From positions 1 through 12,736 of the forward strand of contig CATIQX010000214.1 of the NCBI GenBank assembly GCA_949531795.1: 12,736 bases of DNA. Direction: 5' to 3'. This document shows positions 6,818 to 12,736 of this stretch, piece after piece. The DNA is from Cryomorphaceae bacterium. GTDB lineage: Bacteria > Bacteroidota > Bacteroidia > Flavobacteriales > BACL11. A program made the translations under genes and the position numbers. Within the stretch, counting starts at the first letter, position 1. Every line of letters starts with the position of its first letter. The notes below the pieces were generated by a model that was not told the origin of the DNA, ran no database searches, and worked only from the letters and a program-made list of their open reading frames with translations.

Positions 6818-6825
6818 CAAAAATA
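6818..6825 (-). promoter_or_regulatory. Candidate -7 box of the phosphohexomutase cluster
   Basis: Read on the minus strand this is TATTTTTG, an exact TAnnTTTG match 21 bases before the ATG at 6796. It lies in the 34-base gap after mltG. No TTG is seen at -33, which falls inside the mltG coding end. It marks the likely border between the two leftward operons. Confidence 0.4.
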
Positions 6826-6830
6826 AATAA

Positions 6831-7901
6831 TTATCGCATTATTTTGCGCTTATTTAATGCCTTTTGATATTTACGCGCATTCACTAAATGTTTTGCATAA
6901 GTTCTAGCAAAATTATGGTAACCAGTAAAATCCTCTTTAGCACACATAAAAATATACTTATGTTCACTTGCATTTAAAACAGCATCGATTGCATTAATGG
7001 ATGGAATACAGATAGGACCAGGAGGAAGACCCTTATTTTTATAAGTATTGTAAGGAGATTTAACTTTTTTATCTTTATTCAAAACTCTCTTTATTGTAAA
7101 ATCACCAAGTGCAAAAATAAGAGTTGGATCTGATTCTAACTTCATTCTCTTTTTCAACCTATTAAGATATAATCCTGCTATCTCAGGGCGTTCATCTCTT
7201 TTTATACTTTGTTCTTTTTCTACAATTGAAGCCAAAACTGCAACCTGATAGTAATTAAGTTTAATCTGAGCAGCCTTTTTACTTCGAGATGAATTCCAGA
7301 AATTTGAATACTCTTTTATCATTCTATTCACAAAACCCTCTACAGATGTATTCCAATAAAACTCATAAGTATTTGGAATAAATAAGCAAGCAACATTTTC
7401 TGTATTGAGCTTTAATTTATTTAAGAATATGGAATCGGTAATATAATTAATGATAGATAATGAGTCTGCCTCTATTTGACCAGCAATCCTTCCCGCTAAT
7501 TGTTCTTTATTTCTTAAATTATTAAAAGTAACTTTTATTGGTGTTTGCTTACCTGAACGCAATAAATTAATTAAATCATTATTATTTAATGCCCTATTAA
7601 TTCTATATCTACCTGATTTAATATTAGTATCATATTTTTTTTGTTTTGCTAACCATTCAAAAGAATTAGCATTTATCAATAATCCATTTTCTAAGAGTAC
7701 TTTTACAACATCTGGGAATTCAGAATTACTTGGAATATAAATATACTTTTCGGCATTATCAGTTAGCACTATATTGGGTTGATATACTCTTGAATATAAT
7801 TCATAAACCATTCCAATACAACCAATTATTGCAAGAATAAAAAAAGCAATTATGAATTTACGAAATGATGATTTCTTTTTAAATTTTCTTTGTCTTTTCA
7901 A
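6831..7901 (-). CDS. mltG: Endolytic murein transglycosylase MltG (YceG-like), TTG start
   Basis: This 356-residue inner-membrane protein cuts nascent peptidoglycan strands and so sets glycan length in partnership with synthases. A basic N-terminus (KRQRKFKKK) precedes one membrane helix at ~14-36. The periplasmic part contains a LysM-like segment at ~48-120. The YceG domain follows, with ASIVEKEQ (224-231) carrying the catalytic glutamate, LYLNRLKKRMKLESDPT (244-260), SPYNTYKNKGLPPGPI (282-297) and a terminal FTGYHNFARTYAKH block. Length is normal for the family. The start codon is TTG (7901-7899): upstream the frame meets TAG within six codons with no ATG, and the first internal ATG (residue 31) would remove the membrane anchor. 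The TTG lies one base after the cytochrome gene's TAA, so translational coupling is likely. It is the last gene of the dapF operon. Confidence 0.93.
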   Translation of the reverse strand: MKRQRKFKKKSSFRKFIIAFFILAIIGCIGMVYELYSRVYQPNIVLTDNAEKYIYIPSNSEFPDVVKVLLENGLLINANSFEWLAKQKKYDTNIKSGRYRINRALNNNDLINLLRSGKQTPIKVTFNNLRNKEQLAGRIAGQIEADSLSIINYITDSIFLNKLKLNTENVACLFIPNTYEFYWNTSVEGFVNRMIKEYSNFWNSSRSKKAAQIKLNYYQVAVLASIVEKEQSIKRDERPEIAGLYLNRLKKRMKLESDPTLIFALGDFTIKRVLNKDKKVKSPYNTYKNKGLPPGPICIPSINAIDAVLNASEHKYIFMCAKEDFTGYHNFARTYAKHLVNARKYQKALNKRKIMR

Positions 7902-7902
7902 T

Positions 7903-9747
7903 TTAAAGGTTTTCTAAAATTAAACTAGTATTGTAATCAGGGGCAATTTCTAAAATTTTATTTAAATACACTTTTACATTTATCAAATTATTTTGAGTTT
8001 GCGCACAAAGAACTAAATTTTCATATGCTAATATATAATCAGGATCTAAAGCAATAGCTTGTTTTAAATACAAATCTGCTAATATAAATTTTTGCTGTAA
8101 AATGAATATATATCCTAAATTCAGGTGTATTTCTTTGTGGGTTGGATTAAGTGCTAATGCAGTTTCAAAAATAACTTTAGCTGCCTTTAGTTGTTTATTG
8201 CCAATTAGGAAAGCTCCAAGCTTTAACTTATAGTCTATTACAAACGGCATTAGATAAATTGACTTATCATAATACCTTTTAGCATCCAATGTCAAATCTT
8301 TTAACGCGAACATTTCAGCCATTCTACTATAAGCCAATCCCAAGTCACTGTTGTTATACATTAGGCTATCAATAGTATTACTCATTACAAAATTAACTAG
8401 ACCGTTAGCATCATTCTTAAGGTAAAAATATTGAATGTAAGCAGGGAAGTCAATTGCTGTCTGATTAAGATAAAACAATGCACTATCCAAGTAGATTGGA
8501 TTTTGCTCAAAACTTTCAAAACGCTTTAAATAAGCTTTTGCTTTAGATAAATTAGTTGGGAAATCATTATTAATGGCAAACAAGCCTAAGAATTTTCCTT
8601 TTTTCTTTTTAATAGATGAAGGAATTGATATTTTATGATCAGAAATACTTACATGCTGTATGTCAGTGGTTGTTGACTTTGGCATGTGGCAAGAAGTACA
8701 ATTTTGAGTTTGCTCATCTTTACAATCACTATGACATTGCATACATTTGTTATCAAAATAGGCGGTGGACACATTATTTACACTATTGTGAGGATCATGG
8801 CATGTAATACAAGTTATTTCAGCAGTTTTAAAACAAGCACTTTGCTTTAATCTTTCTACATGAGAGGCCATTATGAATGACTCTTCATTTTCATACTTTG
8901 GCAAATAGACATCCATCACCTCATTTAAATGCTTACCTGGTTTAAAATCAGTAAATGTTTTTCCATTAGCCAATACTGCAGTACCTTGTAAATGACATCT
9001 TTGACAAACATCAAACTGTAAATCCAATGGTAATCTTTTAGGGTTTACAATTGAATAATCTATGTACTTTGAAGTATCAATAATGTTACCCGCCAACTTT
9101 TGTTTTACATGTACCTCACCTGGCCCATGACATCTTTCGCAATCTATTCCGCTAGGAATAGCTTCATATTGATTAAGTGAGCCATCAACATGATCAGGAT
9201 AGGCATTATGGCAACTCATACACTCTAAACCAATTTCACGTGAAAAACGTGTATTATTTCCATTTTCAAATCCTGGAGGTAAATCTGCAATTTTATTTTG
9301 GGTATAGTATGTATATGGCATTTGATGTACATAGCCATTAATTTCAAATAAGTGAGAATTTGTATGTTGTCCGCTTCCTATTTTATAATTTACTTTTTTG
9401 ATAAGTTGATGTGTGGTATCTTTACCTTTTATTCTAAATTCTTTCAAATACAAGCTATCATTTTTCCAGAATGGTTTATAAGATAAATTTTTAATAGTAT
9501 CTTTAATAATTGGCATTTCAGTTCCAGTTAAAGCCGAATGTTCTTTTGTAGCGAAGTGAAAAGATTTCCCCATTCCTGTTTGCATATATGAATCATATAT
9601 TTCAGTATGACAAGCCCTACACTGCTCTTTACCTATGTACCTTACTGTATCGTTGTGATTTAAATATTCAGTATAATTACTTACCTCTCCTGTTTGACAA
9701 GAAAACAATAGGATAGAAAAAATAAATAGTACTAAACTAGTTTTCAT
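7903..9747 (-). CDS. Seven-haem cytochrome c lipoprotein with C-terminal TPR repeats
   Basis: This 614-residue exported protein has a signal peptide ending in a lipobox, LLFSC, with Cys17 as the lipidation site. Seven CXXCH haem-attachment motifs lie at 43-47, 176-180, 203-207, 248-252, 313-317, 335-339 and 350-354. Between the first and second is a conserved block, YKIGSGQHTNSH, at 121-132, as in cytochrome c554/c-prime-like proteins fused to TPR repeats. From ~470 to 610 there are about four TPR repeats (e.g. AAKVIFETALALNPTHKEIHLNLGYIF split over 522-548, then ADLYLKQAIALDPDYILAYENL). It is probably anchored to a membrane facing the periplasm and transfers electrons or reduces a small substrate. 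The TPR part would bind a partner. The exact reaction is not known. Its ATG overlaps the GNAT stop by 4 bases (ATGA) and its stop is one base from mltG. It needs a cytochrome c maturation system encoded elsewhere. Confidence 0.88.
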   Translation of the reverse strand: MKTSLVLFIFSILLFSCQTGEVSNYTEYLNHNDTVRYIGKEQCRACHTEIYDSYMQTGMGKSFHFATKEHSALTGTEMPIIKDTIKNLSYKPFWKNDSLYLKEFRIKGKDTTHQLIKKVNYKIGSGQHTNSHLFEINGYVHQMPYTYYTQNKIADLPPGFENGNNTRFSREIGLECMSCHNAYPDHVDGSLNQYEAIPSGIDCERCHGPGEVHVKQKLAGNIIDTSKYIDYSIVNPKRLPLDLQFDVCQRCHLQGTAVLANGKTFTDFKPGKHLNEVMDVYLPKYENEESFIMASHVERLKQSACFKTAEITCITCHDPHNSVNNVSTAYFDNKCMQCHSDCKDEQTQNCTSCHMPKSTTTDIQHVSISDHKISIPSSIKKKKGKFLGLFAINNDFPTNLSKAKAYLKRFESFEQNPIYLDSALFYLNQTAIDFPAYIQYFYLKNDANGLVNFVMSNTIDSLMYNNSDLGLAYSRMAEMFALKDLTLDAKRYYDKSIYLMPFVIDYKLKLGAFLIGNKQLKAAKVIFETALALNPTHKEIHLNLGYIFILQQKFILADLYLKQAIALDPDYILAYENLVLCAQTQNNLINVKVYLNKILEIAPDYNTSLILENL

Positions 9748-10211
9748 CTATTTAAAACATAATTATTATGTTGAACCATCTCAAAACCTCCGGAATGAAA
9801 TAAAGCCAAACTTTCTTTGTTTGAAGAAGAAATTTCTGTGTGCAATTGCTTCAAATTTAATTTTTCCCAAGCGTACTTAATAAGTAAAGTAAGTGACTGC
9901 TTAGCAAAACCCTTTCTTCTATATTGCTTAAGAATAACTATTCCTACTGATGCATTTTGCTTTATAAAATTATAATCATACAAATCAATACAACCTACTG
10001 CTTTTCCATTCCAATCAATCACAAATCGAAATTGTTCAGAAATAGCAATATCTTCTGTTGCGTGAGTTATGTAATTTGCAAGTTGTGATAATGAAAACGG
10101 TTCAGTTGTACCACTAACGGACCAAATTGATTTATCATTTTCTAATGAAAATAGAAAATCTAAATCATTAATTTCTAAAGTCCTAAGACTTATTAGAGAA
10201 GATTCTAGCAT
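9744..10211 (-). CDS. GNAT-family N-acetyltransferase (RimJ/RimL-like)
   Basis: This 155-residue protein comprises a single GNAT fold. Features in order are an N-terminal LRTLEINDLDFLFSLEN (9-25), the strand FVIDWNGKAVGCIDLYD (63-79), the acetyl-CoA pyrophosphate loop QYRRKGFA (96-103) and the final NKESLALFHSGGFE (131-144), all typical of RimJ/RimL-type enzymes. Members transfer acetyl from acetyl-CoA to amino groups of proteins or small molecules; the substrate here is unknown. The ATG overlaps the dapF TAG by seven bases and the stop overlaps the cytochrome start by four, so it is translated from the same message. In flavobacteria a GNAT gene beside dapF and mltG is, to my recollection, a recurrent arrangement. 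A link with peptidoglycan or lysine metabolism is only suggested by context. Confidence 0.88.
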   Translation of the reverse strand: MLESSLISLRTLEINDLDFLFSLENDKSIWSVSGTTEPFSLSQLANYITHATEDIAISEQFRFVIDWNGKAVGCIDLYDYNFIKQNASVGIVILKQYRRKGFAKQSLTLLIKYAWEKLNLKQLHTEISSSNKESLALFHSGGFEMVQHNNYVLNR

Positions 10212-10978
10212 GCAAATTCGCCAGCAAATACCATACTAGCATCTCCACTCAACCAAATATTACGGTAACCACCATTAAACTCTTCAAAGCTAACAGTCAG
10301 CTCTCCCCCATTAGTTTTAACATTCACAAGACTTTCTTCAATACAATTTGCATAGTGCATAGCTATAGCTGTAGCAACAACTCCGGTACCACAACTTAAT
10401 GTTTCTTCTTCCACACCTCTTTCATAAGTACGTACTTGTAAATCATTAGCATCCAAAACAAAATTTACATTTATCCCATCCTTTTTAAAAGGTGATGAAT
10501 TTCTTATCTTCCTTCCTTGTTTACAAACATCAATATTCTTTAAATCATCAACCATTTCAATATAATGAGGTGATCCGGTATTTAAAACTAAACCATCACC
10601 GACACCTTCAATTTCTTTTACATCTTGCATCTGCAGATAAATACCATCATCCATTAATCTGCCTTTATGTTGACCATCAATTGCCATAAAAGTAGTTTCA
10701 TTTTCAATCATTTCTAACATTTGAGCAAAAGCAATTATACATCTACCTCCGTTCCCACACATACTTGACTGCTTTCCGTCAGCATTAAAATAAATCATCT
10801 CAAAATCAAGGGTATCATGCTCGCGCAATAAAATTAAACCATCTGCACCGATTCCCATTCTCCTCTCACATAGTGCAGCAATCAAATCATTATCGGCAAG
10901 GTCGAATTCTTTATCTCTATCATCAATCATGATAAAATCGTTTCCTGTCCCTTGATATTTGTAAAATTCTATAATCAT
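10205..10978 (-). CDS. dapF: Diaminopimelate epimerase
   Basis: This 257-residue cytoplasmic enzyme converts LL- to meso-diaminopimelate, which is used for lysine and for peptidoglycan crosslinks. The active-site pair is present: Cys74 in MCGNGGRC (73-80) and Cys196 in LSCGTGV (194-200). The N-terminal substrate motif is EFYKYQGTGNDF (4-15). Length is slightly shorter than the ~274 residues of E. coli. It needs no cofactor and works as a two-base racemase. The ATG at 10978 gives the standard start. It is the first gene of the leftward operon that continues with the GNAT gene, overlapping it by seven bases. No good TAnnTTTG promoter could be placed before it. A TATTTTTA stretch lies only four bases from the start codon. 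Confidence 0.96.
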   Translation of the reverse strand: MIIEFYKYQGTGNDFIMIDDRDKEFDLADNDLIAALCERRMGIGADGLILLREHDTLDFEMIYFNADGKQSSMCGNGGRCIIAFAQMLEMIENETTFMAIDGQHKGRLMDDGIYLQMQDVKEIEGVGDGLVLNTGSPHYIEMVDDLKNIDVCKQGRKIRNSSPFKKDGINVNFVLDANDLQVRTYERGVEEETLSCGTGVVATAIAMHYANCIEESLVNVKTNGGELTVSFEEFNGGYRNIWLSGDASMVFAGEFAC

Positions 10979-11002
10979 TTTGTAAAAATAGAAAATACTT
11001 AC

Positions 11003-11039
11003 TGGTTATAAGTTATTAGTTGTTAGTTTTTAATAGCCA
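11003..11039. repeat. Inverted repeat with short direct repeats between dapF and the GAPDH gene
   Basis: TGGTTAT (11003-11009) can pair with ATAGCCA (11033-11039) through six Watson-Crick pairs and one G-T pair, around a 23-base loop. The loop contains an imperfect run of AGTT/TTAG units. It lies between two divergent genes, so it cannot end either transcript unless an unseen small RNA exists. The rest of the 175-base gap shows no gene on either strand. Confidence 0.25.
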
Positions 11040-11116
11040 TGAATAGACAACAATAAATAGCATTTCCTACATAGTTATTTTTTTAAGTTACTTTAGGCTG
11101 ATATATTTATAAAACT

Positions 11117-11124
11117 TACTTTTG
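11117..11124 (+). promoter_or_regulatory. Candidate -7 box of the GAPDH gene
   Basis: TACTTTTG is an exact TAnnTTTG match ending 29 bases before the ATG at 11154. Twenty-one bases upstream is TTA (11093-11095), two of three matches to the TTG -33 element. No Shine-Dalgarno sequence precedes the ATG; the leader is A/T-rich, as usual in this phylum. Confidence 0.5.
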
Positions 11125-11153
11125 CAACTCTTTTATAACTAAAAATAAATCGT

Positions 11154-12593
11154 ATGTCAGCATCTTATGAAACACAATTGAATGATTGGGTAAATAAAGA
11201 AAAATTAGGAGTAAATTTATTAAACTCTGTAGGTACTTTAATGTATGATAAAGGAATTGAATTAATCCTTTTTAGAAATCAATTATTAGAAATTGGGGTT
11301 TCGGAATTAATGCATTCTATTTCATATGCTAACAATGTGGTAGATAGAAAGGTAGATATTGAAACTGCTGCTGCATTAGCTAAGGAAATGTTAAACCTTG
11401 ACTTAGCTCCTTCCAAATTAGATATAGGTTTACTGAGTGCAGAATATTTTGAACAAGGTGCAACAGATGTAAATACTTTCTTAACTACAAAATTAGCTAA
11501 CTTTATTGGCTCAGATAAAGATAAAGTTAAACCAAAAGATGTTATCCTTTATGGGTTTGGTAGAATTGGAAGACTAGCCGCTAGAGAGCTTATAAAACAA
11601 GCTGGAAAAGGACAACAATTAAGATTAAGAGCTATAGTTGTAAGACGACTTACTGATGCTCAAATTATTAAAAGAGCTGATTTATTAAGAAATGACTCCG
11701 TTCATGGAGCATTTAAAGGAGTTGTTAATGTTGATTTGGCTAACCAAGCTATAGTAGTTAACGGACAAGTTATTAAATTTATTGATGGAGGTAATCCTGA
11801 AGATATTGACTATACTAAGCATGACATTGAAAATGCATTATTAATTGACAATACAGGAGCATTTACAGACAAAGAAGCTCTATCAAGACACTTGCAATCA
11901 AAAGGAGTAAATAAAGTATTATTAACCGCTCCCGGAAAAGGAATTCCAAACATTGTTTATGGAATTAACAATAAAGAAATTAATGTTGATACAACTGATA
12001 TTTTTTCCGCAGCTTCTTGCACAACAAATTGTATAGCTCCTATTTTACATGTTATTGAAAATAAATATGGTGTAAACAAAGGGCATTTAGAAACGGTTCA
12101 TTCATATACAAATGATCAAAATTTGCTAGACAACATGCACAATAAACCAAGAAGAGGAAGATCAGCAGCAATTAACATGGTAATCACATCAACCGGAGCA
12201 GGTAATGCTGTTACTAAAGTAATACCTTCTTTAGCTGGGAAACTCTCAGCAAATGCTGTTCGTGTTCCTACACCAAACGTTTCATTAGCAATTTTAAAAC
12301 TAAACTTAAATAAATCTACTTCACTAGAAGATATTAATGAAACAATGAGAATGGCAGCTCTAAACGGAAATCTAGTGAATCAAATTAACTATCAAATTGA
12401 CCCTGAATTAGTTTCTACTGATATTATTGGAAATAATTGTTGTTCAGTATATGATAGTAAAGCAACTATTGTTACTGAAGATGGTGAAGATATTGTACTA
12501 TACATTTGGTATGATAATGAATTTGGCTATACAAAACAAGTTATCCGTTTAGCAAAACAGATTGCTAAAGTAAGAAGGTTGACTTACTATTAA
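11154..12593 (+). CDS. gap: Glyceraldehyde-3-phosphate dehydrogenase with N-terminal extension, probably GapB-like
   Basis: This 479-residue enzyme oxidises glyceraldehyde 3-phosphate to 1,3-bisphosphoglycerate or works in reverse in gluconeogenesis. The GAPDH fold starts at ~129 with the dinucleotide loop GFGRIGR (134-140). The catalytic site ASCTTNC has Cys289, and His316 in HSYTNDQ lies 27 residues further, the usual Cys-His spacing. The final WYDNEFGY is at 452-459. Residues 1-128 are a helical extension absent from the ~335-residue classical enzyme but known in a GAPDH subclass of Bacteroidota and some Proteobacteria. After the second strand the sequence reads IVVRR instead of the usual ..VAIND. 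It thus lacks the Asp that favours NAD, and HSYTNDQ resembles GapB. NADP use and a gluconeogenic role are therefore likely but inferred. The downstream membrane gene starts 12 bases later. Confidence 0.93.
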   Translation: MSASYETQLNDWVNKEKLGVNLLNSVGTLMYDKGIELILFRNQLLEIGVSELMHSISYANNVVDRKVDIETAAALAKEMLNLDLAPSKLDIGLLSAEYFEQGATDVNTFLTTKLANFIGSDKDKVKPKDVILYGFGRIGRLAARELIKQAGKGQQLRLRAIVVRRLTDAQIIKRADLLRNDSVHGAFKGVVNVDLANQAIVVNGQVIKFIDGGNPEDIDYTKHDIENALLIDNTGAFTDKEALSRHLQSKGVNKVLLTAPGKGIPNIVYGINNKEINVDTTDIFSAASCTTNCIAPILHVIENKYGVNKGHLETVHSYTNDQNLLDNMHNKPRRGRSAAINMVITSTGAGNAVTKVIPSLAGKLSANAVRVPTPNVSLAILKLNLNKSTSLEDINETMRMAALNGNLVNQINYQIDPELVSTDIIGNNCCSVYDSKATIVTEDGEDIVLYIWYDNEFGYTKQVIRLAKQIAKVRRLTYY

Positions 12594-12605
12594 TAGTTAC
12601 TCAAG

Positions 12606-12736
12606 ATGAAGTTAAAGGAAAAATATTTTCTTTGGTATAAGTTACTAAATTCATCTTTTACAGGATTATCAATTGGTATATTATTTACAATTTACCAACC
12701 TATAACTGACCCATCAATTTATTCTTTAGGGGGAAT
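12606..12736 (+). CDS. Start of a membrane protein, cut by the window end
   Basis: The ATG at 12606 lies 12 bases after the GAPDH stop and stays open to the window edge (43 full codons). It reads MKLKEKYFLWYKLLNSSF, followed by TGLSIGILFTIYQPI, DPSIYSLGG and the edge. A basic start followed by a likely membrane helix at about 17-32 suggests the first segment of a multi-pass inner-membrane protein, possibly of MFS type, but the fragment is too short to assign. Spacing suggests it is transcribed with the GAPDH gene. Confidence 0.65.
   Translation, partial: MKLKEKYFLWYKLLNSSFTGLSIGILFTIYQPITDPSIYSLGG

Noticed and set aside
8616..8807. 63-residue plus-strand frame inside the cytochrome gene
   Set aside because: Antisense to the CXXCH region; its Cys/His/Tyr content simply mirrors the haem motifs.
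10492..10689. 65-residue plus-strand frame inside dapF
   Set aside because: Antisense to a conserved enzyme and of unnatural composition (many His, Leu, Tyr).
10983..10990. Minus-strand TATTTTTA as dapF promoter
   Set aside because: It ends only four bases before the ATG, unlike the 18-29 bases at the other genes, and has no -33 partner.
1..12736. tRNA, rRNA, CRISPR array, transposon or phage genes, toxin-antitoxin or defence system
   Set aside because: No cloverleaf with a conserved T-loop, no spaced repeats, no transposase or integrase, and no terminal repeats were seen on either strand.

Overview
The window is AT-rich, densely packed and free of mobile elements. It looks like ordinary chromosome from a member of the Bacteroidota, most likely the Flavobacteriales. 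The signs are promoter elements of the Bacteroidota type (a -7 box TAnnTTTG 18-29 bases before the start codon, clearest before the thioredoxin-like gene and the GAPDH gene), almost no Shine-Dalgarno sequences, secreted proteins whose signal peptides end in ..AQ or ..SQ, and families typical of that phylum (DUF4369/DUF5106 thioredoxins, a GAPDH with a long N-terminal extension, a small basic protein common in flavobacteria).

Layout. Bases 1-122 are intergenic, with two alternative inverted repeats and a possible promoter. A secreted DUF4019-like protein (123-560, +) converges with a 50-residue basic protein (563-715, -). This small gene is the main addition over a simple ORF listing, and it follows yaaA (767-1504, -). 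A 40-base divergent promoter region separates yaaA from an EamA-family drug/metabolite exporter (1545-2420, +). Next comes a periplasmic thioredoxin-like protein with a CGHC centre (2473-3972, +), which ends two bases from the stop codon of a short Smr protein.

Two leftward gene clusters follow. The downstream one, with its own -7 box, is a phosphoglucomutase/phosphomannomutase (5396-6796), a DUF2279-like envelope protein (4481-5395) and the Smr protein (3975-4481). The genes abut or overlap by one base. The upstream one is dapF (10205-10978), a GNAT acetyltransferase (9744-10211), a seven-haem cytochrome c/TPR lipoprotein (7903-9747) and mltG (6831-7901). They are joined by 7-base and 4-base overlaps and a one-base gap, so they are almost certainly one transcript. 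It carries one gene for making a peptidoglycan precursor (dapF) and one for trimming new glycan strands (mltG), with an unrelated electron-transfer-type protein between them.

On the right, a GAPDH with a ~125-residue N-terminal extension and no NAD-selecting aspartate visible after its second strand (11154-12593, +) is followed 12 bases later by the start of a membrane protein that runs off the window.

I found no rRNA, tRNA, CRISPR, insertion sequence or phage gene, and no clear case for a new multi-gene system. The best leads are the overlooked small gene, the cytochrome/TPR gene inside the dapF-mltG operon, and the likely altered cofactor use of the GAPDH.
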